DNA of 64,000 bases from the NCBI GenBank assembly GCA_945952585.1, contig CAMFII010000007.1:62001-126000 (forward strand), written 5' to 3'. Below, in pieces: positions 8,018 to 16,814 of this stretch. A program made the position numbers and the translations under genes. This stretch comes from an uncultured Rhodobacter sp. (GTDB lineage Bacteria; Pseudomonadota; Alphaproteobacteria; Rhodobacterales; Rhodobacteraceae). How positions within the stretch are numbered: the stretch's first letter is position 1; each line of letters begins with the position of its first letter. Under the pieces are notes generated by a model. The model did no database searches. It saw nothing but the letters and a program-made list of their open reading frames with translations, and was not told the origin of the DNA.

Positions 8018-9157
8018 ATGCATACCGTTCGGCTGTTTTCGCCCGCTCTTGCGATCATGGTCCTGGCCGCGCCGGCCGAGGCGCATGTCAAATGGTTCGC
8101 GCCTTACATCGTCGGGGCGACGCCTCAGCCGTTGTCGGCCACCTTGACCAACCCATTCTTCTGGCAAGGGATCATGCTGGTCCTCTTGTTTTTCGTCGCA
8201 ACCCGCCTGGTCGAGCCCACGAAGCTTGGTGTGTGGCTGTCGGACGGGATGACGCGCCTTGGTGCGCCGCTTGCCGCAAGGCTGGACGACTTTCTGCGCG
8301 CGACCATCGCGGCATTCTTCATCGCGATCTTTTCGGTCGGCGGTATCTACCTGACCCCCGATCTCAAGACCGACAGCGCACTGATCCCATGGGTGCAACT
8401 GGGCATCGCCGTTTGCATCTTCTTCCGTCCTGCGATGCCGCTTGCGGCACTTGGAGTCGTGGGGCTGTGGGTGACCGCCTTGCGCGACTATGACCTGTTT
8501 CACTTGCTGGACTACCTGGCCCTGGGCCTGGGTATCGCCGGCTATCTGTGGCTTTCTGCGGCAAAGTCGCCGGCCCTCAACAGCGCCCGCTTCGATGTCC
8601 TGCGGTGGGGGGTGGCGATTGCGTTGATGTGGTCGAGCCTCGAGAAGTTCGCCTATCCGGATTGGTTCTATCCTCTAGTCGAGGAGAAGCCCTATCTGAC
8701 CTTCGGCTTGCCGCGTGATGCCTTCATCCCGATGGCGGGTGTGGCCGAGTTCACGTTGGGCTTCGGGCTCTTGTCGACCGCCCTGATCCGGCGCCTGTCC
8801 GCGGTGGCTCTCCTCGTGATCTTCAACGCTGCGGTCTACCCTTTCGGGCGGATCGACCTGATTGGCCACGGGCTCATCATGGCTGCGCTGGTCGCAATCG
8901 CTGTCCATGATTGGAAACCGGCCCGGACCGAGCAACCTGAGAAGTTGCTTGCCATTCCGACGGGCCTTTCGGCTGCTCTGATCCTGTTCGCATCGCTCTA
9001 CTGGGGCGCGCATGGCCTGATCTATTCGCCAGGTAACGCGATCCTCGCCGGCCAACATTCCACCCACAGCCCGGATCCGGACCATCCGCATGATGAGATG
9101 GCGGGCTCCCTTGGGGCGCAGTCGGATGACACACGGATTACCCTCTTGAAGCCATGA
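8018..9157 (+). CDS. Polytopic membrane protein with exported N-terminus and His-rich tail
   Basis: This 379-residue protein starts with a signal-peptide-like segment ending AEA, so the predicted mature protein would begin with His (HVKWF). About nine hydrophobic segments follow. The C-terminus ends in a soluble His-rich stretch (several His within HSTHS and DPDHPHDE). It may belong to the DoxX-like membrane proteins, but I cannot place it firmly. It follows the globin gene by 11 bases with its own GGAG, so it shares the predicted NO-responsive promoter. The His residues at both ends suggest metal or haem binding; that is inference only. Confidence 0.7.
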   Translation: MHTVRLFSPALAIMVLAAPAEAHVKWFAPYIVGATPQPLSATLTNPFFWQGIMLVLLFFVATRLVEPTKLGVWLSDGMTRLGAPLAARLDDFLRATIAAFFIAIFSVGGIYLTPDLKTDSALIPWVQLGIAVCIFFRPAMPLAALGVVGLWVTALRDYDLFHLLDYLALGLGIAGYLWLSAAKSPALNSARFDVLRWGVAIALMWSSLEKFAYPDWFYPLVEEKPYLTFGLPRDAFIPMAGVAEFTLGFGLLSTALIRRLSAVALLVIFNAAVYPFGRIDLIGHGLIMAALVAIAVHDWKPARTEQPEKLLAIPTGLSAALILFASLYWGAHGLIYSPGNAILAGQHSTHSPDPDHPHDEMAGSLGAQSDDTRITLLKP

Positions 9158-9416
9158 TCGGCGAAGCACCTACGTCTCCGACGGCTCGCGGCACTGCCCG
9201 ATCCCGCCAGGTCTTGCTGCATCGCCCCAAGGGTAGTTGGCTTGGCCAGTAGGTTCCATCAACCCGAAGCAGGGCGTCGCGTCTCAAGACGAATCCAGAT
9301 GACCCAGGCCCGACCAGTGGGCTTCGTGCTGGAAGATCTGACGCCGAGAAGGCGATTGCCCGTGACAAACTGGCCAAACCGGGCCGGGCGGTCGCAAACG
9401 ATGCCGGACTGGCCCT

Positions 9417-9500
9417 TGGTGCCCGCGGCCGGACTTGAACCGGCACGCCTAGCGGCTAGGGATTTTAAGTCCCCTGTGTCTACCATTCCACCACGCGGGC
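9417..9500 (-). tRNA. tRNA-Leu (anticodon TAA)
   Basis: The gene folds as a class II tRNA. The acceptor stem pairs GCCCGCG (9494-9500) with CGCGGGC, the anticodon loop reads CTTAAAA with anticodon TAA, a long variable arm (CCTAGCCGCTAGG) is present, and the T arm is GGTTCAAGTCC. The discriminator is A and CCA is encoded, ending at 9417. It reads leucine UUA and UUG codons. Confidence 0.95.
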
Positions 9501-9650
9501 GCCGCCGCAGGGGGCGGGCGCGGCCACCATAGCGGCTGCCGGGGCAGGGTAAAGCCCGCGCGGCCAGCCGGTTGGCATCACATTCCCGACCGAAAGGGAT
9601 TTGACGCGGACGACTCACATCCCGATGATGCGCCAAACCGGAGGGACCTG

Positions 9651-10862
9651 ATGCGCCGACTGACCTGCCTGATCCTCGCGACCGTTCTCGCGGCCGCGCC
9701 CGCCTTTGCTCGCGACGTCACTGGCGAGGTAGGCTATCGCGAGCGGATCGCCTTGCCCGAAGACGCCCAGCTTGTCGTCGAGTTGCGCGGACCGGCGGGG
9801 GTCGTGGCCGAGGCGCGGATCCAGACCAAGGGCGCTCAGGTTCCGCTGCCTTTCGCGGTGGTGGCCCCGGACAATGGCGACTACAGCCTGCGCGGCGCGA
9901 TCTTTGTCGCGGGCCGGGCCGACTGGGTTTCGGCCCCGGTTGCTGTGGCGGCCGGTGAGGGGCCCGTGGATCTCGGCCTCGTTGCGCTCACGCGGCCTTC
10001 GACGGTCGCATTCAATGACCGGATGATCTGTGGCGATGTGCCGATCCAGATCGATTTTCTCGACGGCGGTGCGCGGCTCACGGCTGGCGGCGAGGCGATC
10101 CGGCTGGAGCCGCTCATGTCGGCCGACGGCGCGCGCTACGGGGACAATGCGACGCCGCCGACCGAGTTTTGGGGCAAGGGCAACGCCGCCCGCGTCACGT
10201 TGAAAGGCACCGAGCTTCCCGAATGCGAGATGATGATCCCGGATCCGATCCTGCCGATCACATTGCGCGGCAACGAACCGTTCTGGCGGCTCGACCTCGC
10301 CGAGAGCGGCTACACGTTCCAGCCTTCTCCAGACGCAGCGCCTTTGACCGGCAAGTTGCCTGAGGCATACCCCTCTGCCGATGGTCTGCGCATGGATCTC
10401 GGCGCCGGTCTCGTCCTCACGCTGTCGCGCACGGTCTGCCGCGACACGATGAGCGGCATGCCGTTCCCGGTTGCAGCGACGCTGGAGCGCGATGGGCAGA
10501 CCTTGCGCGGTTGCGGCGGCAAGCCTGACGATCTGCTGGCGGGAACCTGGCGCGTGACCCAGATGGGCGCACGCGCCGTGCCGTCCGAAGTCGAATTGAC
10601 GATCGGTTTCGACCCATCGACCGGCCGTGTCTTTGGCAAGTCGGCCTGCAACCGCTACAACGGCGCCTATACCCTGACCGGTGAGGGCCTGTCCTTCGGT
10701 CCCGCTGCCGTGACGATGATGGCCTGCCCTGAAGAGCTGATGTCGCTCGAGCAGAGTTTCCACAAGGAACTGGCCGGGATCAGCGGCTTCAACGTGACCG
10801 ACGCAGGCGTGCTGGAACTGCGGCAGGGGGACGATGCGGTGATCCTGGCCGAACGGCGCTGA
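9651..10862 (+). CDS. Exported multi-domain envelope protein (YbaY-, MliC- and META/HslJ-like modules)
   Basis: This 403-residue protein has a Sec signal peptide (cleavage near residue 20, AFA). Residues 21-115 resemble the YbaY lipoprotein/pilotin-like domain. Residues 119-195 resemble MliC lysozyme inhibitors (Cys127, a central FWGKGN segment, paired Cys192). Residues 200-290 resemble COG3650-type membrane proteins (LRGNEPFW). Residues 293-400 form a META/HslJ domain (LAGTWRV, SACNRYNG, TMMACPE). MliC and META domains are linked to envelope defence and heat-shock phenotypes. The genes on both sides are convergent or unrelated, so it is probably a single transcription unit. Confidence 0.82.
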   Translation: MRRLTCLILATVLAAAPAFARDVTGEVGYRERIALPEDAQLVVELRGPAGVVAEARIQTKGAQVPLPFAVVAPDNGDYSLRGAIFVAGRADWVSAPVAVAAGEGPVDLGLVALTRPSTVAFNDRMICGDVPIQIDFLDGGARLTAGGEAIRLEPLMSADGARYGDNATPPTEFWGKGNAARVTLKGTELPECEMMIPDPILPITLRGNEPFWRLDLAESGYTFQPSPDAAPLTGKLPEAYPSADGLRMDLGAGLVLTLSRTVCRDTMSGMPFPVAATLERDGQTLRGCGGKPDDLLAGTWRVTQMGARAVPSEVELTIGFDPSTGRVFGKSACNRYNGAYTLTGEGLSFGPAAVTMMACPEELMSLEQSFHKELAGISGFNVTDAGVLELRQGDDAVILAERR

Positions 10863-10874
10863 GCCTCGCGACCT

Positions 10875-10907
10875 TGAACCCGCGGGGCAATCAGCCGCGC
10901 GGGTTCA
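10875..10907. terminator. Shared hairpin between convergent genes
   Basis: The 10-base arms TGAACCCGCG and CGCGGGTTCA enclose a 13-base loop. The hairpin starts 12 bases after the envelope-protein stop codon and covers the stop codon of choV on the other strand. Without a clear T tract it is a candidate bidirectional terminator, not a proven one. Confidence 0.5.
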
Positions 10908-11925
10908 GCAGCCGCCCCATCACCGTGGTGGTCCGGATGACGCCAATCGGCATCCCGCCTTCGGTCACGGACACCGCGCTTGCGCCGTCGCGCAGCTTTT
11001 CCATGACTGCACGGACTGTGGCCTCCGCATCGACCTGCGGGCCATCGACCGTTCCGCTTTCCATCACGTCGCGCGCCGTCAGCACGCCAAGCGGGTTCAT
11101 GTGGGCGACAAAGTCAGCCACATAATCGGAAACCGGATTGGCGATGATCTCGCGCGCGGTGCCGCATTGGACGATCCGGCCCCCTTCCATCAGCGCGATG
11201 CGGTTGCCGATCTTGAACGCCTCGTCGAGGTCATGGCTGACGAAGATGATCGTGCGCTTGAGCTTGGCCTGAAGGTCGAGAAGCTCGTCCTGCAGCCGCG
11301 TCCGGATCAGCGGGTCGAGCGCCGAGAAGGGCTCGTCCATCAGCAGGATCGGCGCCTGGGTGACAAAGGCGCGGGCAAGGCCGACACGCTGCTGCATGCC
11401 ACCCGATAGTTCGCCCACCTTACGGTCGGCCCACTGGCTCAGGTTCACCAAAGCCAGCTGGACATCCACCCGGTCGCGGCGTTGCTCGGGCGTCATCCCT
11501 GCGAGTTCGAGCCCGAGGCCCACATTCTCGCGCACGGTCCGCCAGGGCAGCAGGCCGAAGGACTGGAACACCATCGCGATATGCGACAGGCGCAGCTTGC
11601 GCAGCGTGGCCGCGTCGGCATTGGTCACGCTGACCATCTTGTTTCCGTCATGCACGCGCACATCGCCGCGCACCACGGGGTTGAGCGCGTTCACGCCCCG
11701 CAGGAGCGTCGACTTGCCCGAACCGGAGAGACCCATCAGCACGAGGATCTCGCCCTTCGCCACCGACAGCGTGCAGTCATGGACGCCAAGAACCTGCCCG
11801 GTTGCGGCCTGCACCTCGGCCCGGGTCTTGCCCTGGTCCATCAGCGGCAGGGCGCGGTCGGGATGATCGCCGAAGACGATCGAGACTTTGTCGAATTCGA
11901 CCATCGGGTGTGAAAGATCGGTCAT
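10891..11925 (-). CDS. choV: Choline ABC transporter ATP-binding protein
   Basis: This 344-residue ATPase is of the ProV/ChoV (quaternary amine) class. It has the characteristic N-terminal extension before Walker A (GLSGSGKST), the LSGGM signature, Walker B (ILLMDEPFSALD), and a C-terminal CBS-like segment ending in GVIRTTTVMGRLL. The ATG overlaps the choW stop (ATGA), indicating translational coupling. It should energise uptake of choline or related betaines by the ChoXWV complex at the inner membrane. Confidence 0.92.
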   Translation of the reverse strand: MTDLSHPMVEFDKVSIVFGDHPDRALPLMDQGKTRAEVQAATGQVLGVHDCTLSVAKGEILVLMGLSGSGKSTLLRGVNALNPVVRGDVRVHDGNKMVSVTNADAATLRKLRLSHIAMVFQSFGLLPWRTVRENVGLGLELAGMTPEQRRDRVDVQLALVNLSQWADRKVGELSGGMQQRVGLARAFVTQAPILLMDEPFSALDPLIRTRLQDELLDLQAKLKRTIIFVSHDLDEAFKIGNRIALMEGGRIVQCGTAREIIANPVSDYVADFVAHMNPLGVLTARDVMESGTVDGPQVDAEATVRAVMEKLRDGASAVSVTEGGMPIGVIRTTTVMGRLLNPRG

Positions 11926-12755
11926 TTGCGGGTCACCCGGAGCATGCGGTCAAGAATGATGGCGACGACCACGATCACGAAGCCGGATTCGAAGCCCTGC
12001 GCGGTGTTCACCGATTGCAGAGCCCGCACCACCGGGATGCCAAGGCCATTGGCGCCCACCAGGGCCGCGATCACCACCATCGACAGCGACAGCATGATGG
12101 TCTGGTTCAGCCCGGCCATGATCTGCGGCAAGGCCCAGGGAAGCTCGACCTTCCACAGAAGCTGCCGGTGCGTCGCGCCGAAGGCGGTCGCGGCCTCTTT
12201 CAGCGCGACGGGGGTCGAGGCGACGCCAAGCTGGGTCAGCCGGATCGGGGCTGGCAATACGAAGATCACCGTCGCGATCAGGCCGGGCACCATGCCGAGG
12301 CCGAAGAAGACGATGGCCGGGATCAGGTAGACGAAGGTCGGCAGGGTCTGCATCAGGTCGAGGATCGGCGTCATCGCCGCGTAAAGCCGCGGGCGATGTG
12401 CGGCGGCGATGCCGATCGGAACGCCCGCCGCCATGCAGACGACGCAGGACGCGAGGATCAGCGTCAGGCTTTCGGCCGTGTTCTTCCAGTAGCCCTGGTT
12501 GACGATGAAGAGGAAACCCAGAAGGACCAGCAGGCAGGTCTTCCAGTTCCGTTGCAGAAGCCAGGTGACCCCGACGAACACGGCGATGACAACGGCCGCC
12601 GGTGGGGCGGTCAGCACATAAAGGATCGCGGCGATCATCCCGTCGAGCACCGCCGCGATCGCATCGAACAGCGGACCGGCATGGTCCTTAAGCCAATCGA
12701 AGATCAGCTTGGCGGCCTTGCCCACCGGTATCTTGTTATCCGTCAGCCAGTCCAT
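11922..12755 (-). CDS. choW: Choline ABC transporter permease
   Basis: This is a 277-residue permease of the ProW/ChoW type with a hydrophilic N-terminus and about six membrane segments. The EAA loop (KEAATAFGATHRQLLWKVELP) is intact. It overlaps choV by four bases. A 72-base gap with a stable hairpin separates it from the upstream hydrolase gene, so expression may be lower than that of choX. It forms the transmembrane pore of the choline importer. Confidence 0.92.
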   Translation of the reverse strand: MDWLTDNKIPVGKAAKLIFDWLKDHAGPLFDAIAAVLDGMIAAILYVLTAPPAAVVIAVFVGVTWLLQRNWKTCLLVLLGFLFIVNQGYWKNTAESLTLILASCVVCMAAGVPIGIAAAHRPRLYAAMTPILDLMQTLPTFVYLIPAIVFFGLGMVPGLIATVIFVLPAPIRLTQLGVASTPVALKEAATAFGATHRQLLWKVELPWALPQIMAGLNQTIMLSLSMVVIAALVGANGLGIPVVRALQSVNTAQGFESGFVIVVVAIILDRMLRVTRK

Positions 12756-12786
12756 TCCGACCCGTTCCCCCTTCCTGCAAATGACG

Positions 12787-12808
12787 CGGGCGGTCTTTGC
12801 GCCGCCCG
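12787..12808 (-). other. Intercistronic hairpin in the cho operon
   Basis: The 7-base arms CGGGCGG and CCGCCCG enclose an 8-base loop, between the hydrolase and choW genes. It has no T tract, so it more likely protects or processes mRNA than terminates transcription. It could set different levels for choX plus the hydrolase and for choWV. Confidence 0.45.
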
Positions 12809-12827
12809 TCTGTCCGTCTGGTCCACC

Positions 12828-13712
12828 CTATTGGGCTAGGAAGCTGTTGATTTCTTTCGCCACGGTTTCTGGTGTCTCCCAGAACATGTTGTGGCCAAAG
12901 CCAGCGACAGTCTCGTATTTTGCCTTGGGAAGCGCGGCTTTCACGGCTTCCTGCGATGCGGCGTCGAAAAGGCTGTCCTGATCTCCCCAGAAGATCAGCG
13001 TCGGCGCCTCTATGCGTTCGGCGAACGGTGTCCAGTTGGCCAAGGTGAGGCCTTGCAGCACACCCATCCAGACATGCTTTGGCGTTGCGGCGCTTTCCGC
13101 CTTTTCCCGGTCGATATAATCCGCCGGAACCGGATTGGGGTTGTAGTACCAGTCCGTCATGAACTGGCTGTTCGGGTCGATCTTGTCGGGCAGGGTAGGC
13201 ACATTGGCCCAGAGCCAGTCGCCAGAGGCCTTGGGCAGCGACAGTCCCGTCGAGATCAGCACCAGATGGTTCACCCGCTCCGGATGGAGACCGGCAAAGA
13301 CACCGGCCGTCATGGACCCCATCGAATGGCCGACGATGTCCGCCTTTTCGATCTTCATCTCATCCATGAAGCCGAGGACATCGCTGGCAAGGGAGTCGAG
13401 GCCGTAGCAACAGACAGGCGCGGCCGATCCGCCATGCCCGCGCAGGTCGATGGCGTAGACGTGCCGATCCTTGAGATAGGGAGCGATCAGCGACCAGCTG
13501 CGGCTGTTGTCGGTATAGCCGTGCAACAGGATCAGCGGCGGGCCGTCTTCATTTCCGAACGTCACATAGGTCAGCGTTTCGCCATTCGCGACCGTGACGG
13601 ATTGGCGCGCGCCGGACCAGTCAGCCTGTGACGGAACTGCGATGTCGGCCAGGGCCGAGCCCGCCGCGAAGATCGCGGCGAGCGCCAGTACGGCGAGCGG
13701 GGATCGCTGCAT
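12828..13712 (-). CDS. Exported alpha/beta hydrolase in the choline transport operon
   Basis: This 294-residue alpha/beta hydrolase has a Sec signal peptide (AAGSALA, cleavage near residue 22), the oxyanion segment LLHGYTDN, nucleophile elbow GHSMG, acid in FWGDQD, and a GFGHNMFW His near the C-terminus. All triad residues are visible. The ATG shares TGATG with the choX stop, so it is translated with choX. The periplasmic location beside a choline-binding protein suggests it may release choline from an ester before uptake. That substrate is inferred only from context. Confidence 0.88.
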   Translation of the reverse strand: MQRSPLAVLALAAIFAAGSALADIAVPSQADWSGARQSVTVANGETLTYVTFGNEDGPPLILLHGYTDNSRSWSLIAPYLKDRHVYAIDLRGHGGSAAPVCCYGLDSLASDVLGFMDEMKIEKADIVGHSMGSMTAGVFAGLHPERVNHLVLISTGLSLPKASGDWLWANVPTLPDKIDPNSQFMTDWYYNPNPVPADYIDREKAESAATPKHVWMGVLQGLTLANWTPFAERIEAPTLIFWGDQDSLFDAASQEAVKAALPKAKYETVAGFGHNMFWETPETVAKEINSFLAQ

Positions 13713-14635
13713 CACTGCAGCGCCGCGGTCACGGCGGCCTTTGCGTCGCCGCCATCCTTGGTGGTCACGCCTTCCAGCCAGGGACCGATCACGTCGGGAT
13801 TCTTGGCAAGCCAGGCCTTGGCCGCTTCGCGCGGGTCGGTGCCGTCGTTCAGGATGGCGCCCATGATCTGGTTTTCCATGTCGAGCGAGAAGACGAGGTT
13901 CTGCAGCAGCTTGCCCGTGTTCGGGCATTCGGCGACGTAGCCAGCACGGGTGTTGGTATAGACAGTGGCGCCGCCGAAGTTCGGGCCGAAGAAGTCATCC
14001 CCGCCGGTCAGGTAGCTCATCTTGAAGGTCGAGTTCATCGGGTGGGGTTCCCAGCCGAGGAAGACGATCGCCTCGCCGTCCTTGTCGTGGCGGGCGACCT
14101 CGGCCAGCATCCCCTGTTCCGAGCTTTCGACCAGCTCGATGTCCTTCATCCCGAAGGCATCCTTGCCGATCATGTCGAGGATCAGCTTGTTGCCGTCATT
14201 GCCCGGCTCGATCCCGTAGATCTTGCCGTCGAGATCCTTCGCATGGGTCGCGATGTCGGCGAAATCCTTGATGCCGACCTCGGCGCCCTTGGCGTTGGTC
14301 GCCAGCGTGTATTTCGCGCCTTCGAGGTTGGCGCGGACGGTGTCGACGGTCTTGGCATCGCGGTAGGGGGCGATGTTCGATTCCATCGTCGGCATCCAGT
14401 TGCCGAGGAAGACGTCGATATCGCCGCGCGCCATCCCTTCATAGGTCACTGGCACCGACAGGATCTGCGTCTCTGTCTCGTAGCCGAGCGCCTCGAGGAT
14501 CAGCGTGGTGACGGCGGTGGTCGAGGTGATGTCGGTCCAGCCGACATCCGAGAAGGTGACCTTGTCGCAGCCGGCGGCGAAGGCCGGAGCGGTTGCCAAG
14601 GCCAGGACGCTGGCCATGAGCGTAGAGCGGAACAT
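13712..14635 (-). CDS. choX: Choline-binding periplasmic protein
   Basis: This is a 307-residue solute-binding protein with a signal peptide ending AFAAG. It resembles ChoX/OpuAC-type quaternary-amine binders: aromatic residues that could form the cation cage occur in VGWTDI, NWMP and WEPHPM. It is the first gene of the order choX, hydrolase, choW, choV. It is divergent from betI, and the intergenic region holds a BetI-like operator, so uptake is probably induced by choline together with the oxidation genes. Confidence 0.92.
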   Translation of the reverse strand: MFRSTLMASVLALATAPAFAAGCDKVTFSDVGWTDITSTTAVTTLILEALGYETETQILSVPVTYEGMARGDIDVFLGNWMPTMESNIAPYRDAKTVDTVRANLEGAKYTLATNAKGAEVGIKDFADIATHAKDLDGKIYGIEPGNDGNKLILDMIGKDAFGMKDIELVESSEQGMLAEVARHDKDGEAIVFLGWEPHPMNSTFKMSYLTGGDDFFGPNFGGATVYTNTRAGYVAECPNTGKLLQNLVFSLDMENQIMGAILNDGTDPREAAKAWLAKNPDVIGPWLEGVTTKDGGDAKAAVTAALQ

Positions 14636-14662
14636 AGTGGTAGACTCCCCGTTGGGTTTTTG

Positions 14663-14682
14663 TTGATTGACGAGTCAATTAA
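14663..14682. promoter_or_regulatory. BetI-like operator between choX and betI
   Basis: The sequence TTGATTGACGAGTCAATTAA is a near-perfect inverted repeat with core ATTGAC-GA-GTCAAT. It resembles the operator bound by the choline-responsive repressor BetI in enterobacteria and rhizobia (from memory). It lies 28 bases before the choX start and 45 before the betI start, so one bound dimer could control both divergent operons. Confidence 0.75.
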
Positions 14683-14727
14683 CTTCAAGCTAGCACCATC
14701 TGGCAAGCATTTTTGCGAGGGGCGCCG

Positions 14728-15312
14728 GTGCCGAAAGTTGGAGTCGAGCCTATCCGAAAGGCGGCACTGGTCAACGCCACGATCGCCGAGGTCGGCCGCG
14801 CCGGCAGCCTTGACGTGACGGTGAGCCAGATCGCCAAGCGGGCCGGCATGTCCTCGGCGCTGGCGCATCACTATTTCGGTGACAAGGAATCGCTGTTTCT
14901 GGCCGCCATGCGTCACATCCTGACGCTTTACGGTGCCGAGGTGCGCGGCGCTCTGGTCATGGCGCATGGTTCGAAGGAAAGGCTGCAGGCGATCATCCGC
15001 GCCTCGTTCACCGCGGCAAACTTCCGGGGCGAGGTCGTCTCGGCCTGGCTGAACTTCTATGTGATGGCCCAGACGGTGCCTGAAGCCCGGAGACTTCTGG
15101 GAATCTATCAGCGCCGGCTCCGGTCGAACCTGCTGTCCGATCTGCGACCGCTGGTTGGCCGCAACGCGCTGCGGGCGGCCGATTCGCTCGGCGCGATCAT
15201 CGATGGGGTCTATCTGCGACAGGCGCTTGGCCAGTCGCAGCCCGACCGTGCGGCGGCAGTCGCGCTGGTGCTCGATGCTCTGGATGCAGAACTGGCACGA
15301 GGAATGGCATGA
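14728..15312 (+). CDS. betI: BetI, choline-responsive TetR-family repressor
   Basis: This 194-residue regulator matches BetI in length and start (PKVGVEPIRKAAL). Residues 10-60 form the TetR helix-turn-helix (AKRAGMSSALAHHYFGDKE). I chose the GTG at 14728 because it gives the canonical BetI start and GAGGGG lies about 7 bases upstream; the frame also opens with a TTG at 14713. It heads betI-betC-betB-dehydratase-betA and overlaps betC by four bases. BetI proteins repress bet genes until choline binds. Confidence 0.93.
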   Translation: MPKVGVEPIRKAALVNATIAEVGRAGSLDVTVSQIAKRAGMSSALAHHYFGDKESLFLAAMRHILTLYGAEVRGALVMAHGSKERLQAIIRASFTAANFRGEVVSAWLNFYVMAQTVPEARRLLGIYQRRLRSNLLSDLRPLVGRNALRAADSLGAIIDGVYLRQALGQSQPDRAAAVALVLDALDAELARGMA

Positions 15313-16814
15313 CGCGGCCGAACATTCTTATCCTGATGGTCGACCAACTGGCCGGGCCGCTCTTCCCCGATGGCCCGGCGCCGTGGCTCCACGCGCCGAA
15401 CCTCAAGCGGCTCGCGGCGCACTCGGCCCGTTTCGCCCATACCTACACCGCCTCGCCGCTTTGCGCGCCAGCCCGCGCCTCGTTCATGTCGGGGCAGCTG
15501 CCGTCCCGCACCGGCGTCTACGACAACGCGGCCGAGTTCCGGTCCGACATCCCGACCTTCGCCCACCACCTGCGCCGTGCGGGCTACCAGACGGCGCTGT
15601 CGGGCAAGATGCATTTCGTCGGCCCCGACCAGCTCCACGGCTTTGAGGAGCGGCTGACGACCGACATCTACCCCGCCGATTTCGGCTGGACGCCCGACTA
15701 CCGCAAACCGGGCGAGCGGATCGACTGGTGGTATCACAACATGGGCTCGGTCACCGGGGCAGGGGTGGCCGAGATCACCAACCAGCTGGAATACGACGAC
15801 GAGGTCGCCTTCCATGCCGTTCAGAAGGTCTATGACCTCGGCCGTCGGAACGACGACCGGCCGTGGATGCTGACGGTCAGCTTCACCCATCCGCACGACC
15901 CCTACGTCGCGCGGAAGAAATACTGGGACCTCTACGAGGACTGCAAACATCTCGCGCCCGAGGTGCCGCCGATTCCCTATGCCGAGCAAGACCCGCATTC
16001 GAAGCGCATCTTCGATGCTTCCGACTGGCACAACTACACCATCACCGACGAGATGGTGGCGCGGTCCCGCCGGGCCTATTTCGCCAATATCAGCTACATC
16101 GACGACAAGATCGGCGAGGTCCTGACGGCGCTCGACGGCACCCGTCAGGACGCGATCGTGGTCTTCGTCTCCGACCACGGCGACATGCTGGGCGAGCGTG
16201 GCCTGTGGTTCAAGATGAACTTCTTCGACGGCTCCGCCCGCGTGCCGCTGATGATCGCCGCGCCTGGGATGCAAGCCGGCAAGGTCGCTCAGCCGGTCTC
16301 GACGCTGGACGTGACGCCAACGCTTTGCGACCTCGCCGGCATCGACATGTCCGAGGTCATGCCCTGGACCGACGGTGTCTCGCTGGTGCCGGTCGCCAAG
16401 GGCGCACCGCGTGGGCCGGTCGCGGTGGAATATGCGGCCGAAGCAAGCGAGGCGCCGCTCGTCTGCCTGCGCAAGGGCAAGTGGAAGCTGAACCTCTGCA
16501 CGCTCGACCCCGACCAGCTGTTCGACATGGAAGCCGACCCGCAGGAACTGCACAACCTCGCCGCCGATCCCGCGCATGCCGCCGTGCTGGCAGAGCTCAA
16601 GGCCGAGGCGCTGGCACGGTGGGACCTTGCCCGCTTCGATTCCGACGTGCGGGCGAGCCAGGCGCGGCGGTGGGTGGTCTATGAGGCGCTGCGGAACGGC
16701 GCCTATTTCCCGTGGGATTTCCAGCCGTTGCAGAAGGCCTCCGAGCGCTACATGCGCAACCACATGGACCTGAACGTGCTTGAAACCTCCAAACGCTTCC
16801 CGAGGGGGGAATGA
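15309..16814 (+). CDS. betC: Choline-sulfatase
   Basis: This 501-residue cytoplasmic type I sulfatase hydrolyses choline-O-sulfate to choline and sulfate. The sulfatase signature CAPAR (Cys52 to Arg56) supplies the Cys converted to formylglycine. Asp12 (MVDQL) and the [13 protein letters not shown] segment are expected metal and active-site residues. Length fits BetC (about 500). It starts within the betI stop (ATGA) and ends four bases into betB. No signal peptide is seen, so the substrate must first be imported, plausibly by ChoXWV. Confidence 0.94.
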   Translation: MTRPNILILMVDQLAGPLFPDGPAPWLHAPNLKRLAAHSARFAHTYTASPLCAPARASFMSGQLPSRTGVYDNAAEFRSDIPTFAHHLRRAGYQTALSGKMHFVGPDQLHGFEERLTTDIYPADFGWTPDYRKPGERIDWWYHNMGSVTGAGVAEITNQLEYDDEVAFHAVQKVYDLGRRNDDRPWMLTVSFTHPHDPYVARKKYWDLYEDCKHLAPEVPPIPYAEQDPHSKRIFDASDWHNYTITDEMVARSRRAYFANISYIDDKIGEVLTALDGTRQDAIVVFVSDHGDMLGERGLWFKMNFFDGSARVPLMIAAPGMQAGKVAQPVSTLDVTPTLCDLAGIDMSEVMPWTDGVSLVPVAKGAPRGPVAVEYAAEASEAPLVCLRKGKWKLNLCTLDPDQLFDMEADPQELHNLAADPAHAAVLAELKAEALARWDLARFDSDVRASQARRWVVYEALRNGAYFPWDFQPLQKASERYMRNHMDLNVLETSKRFPRGE

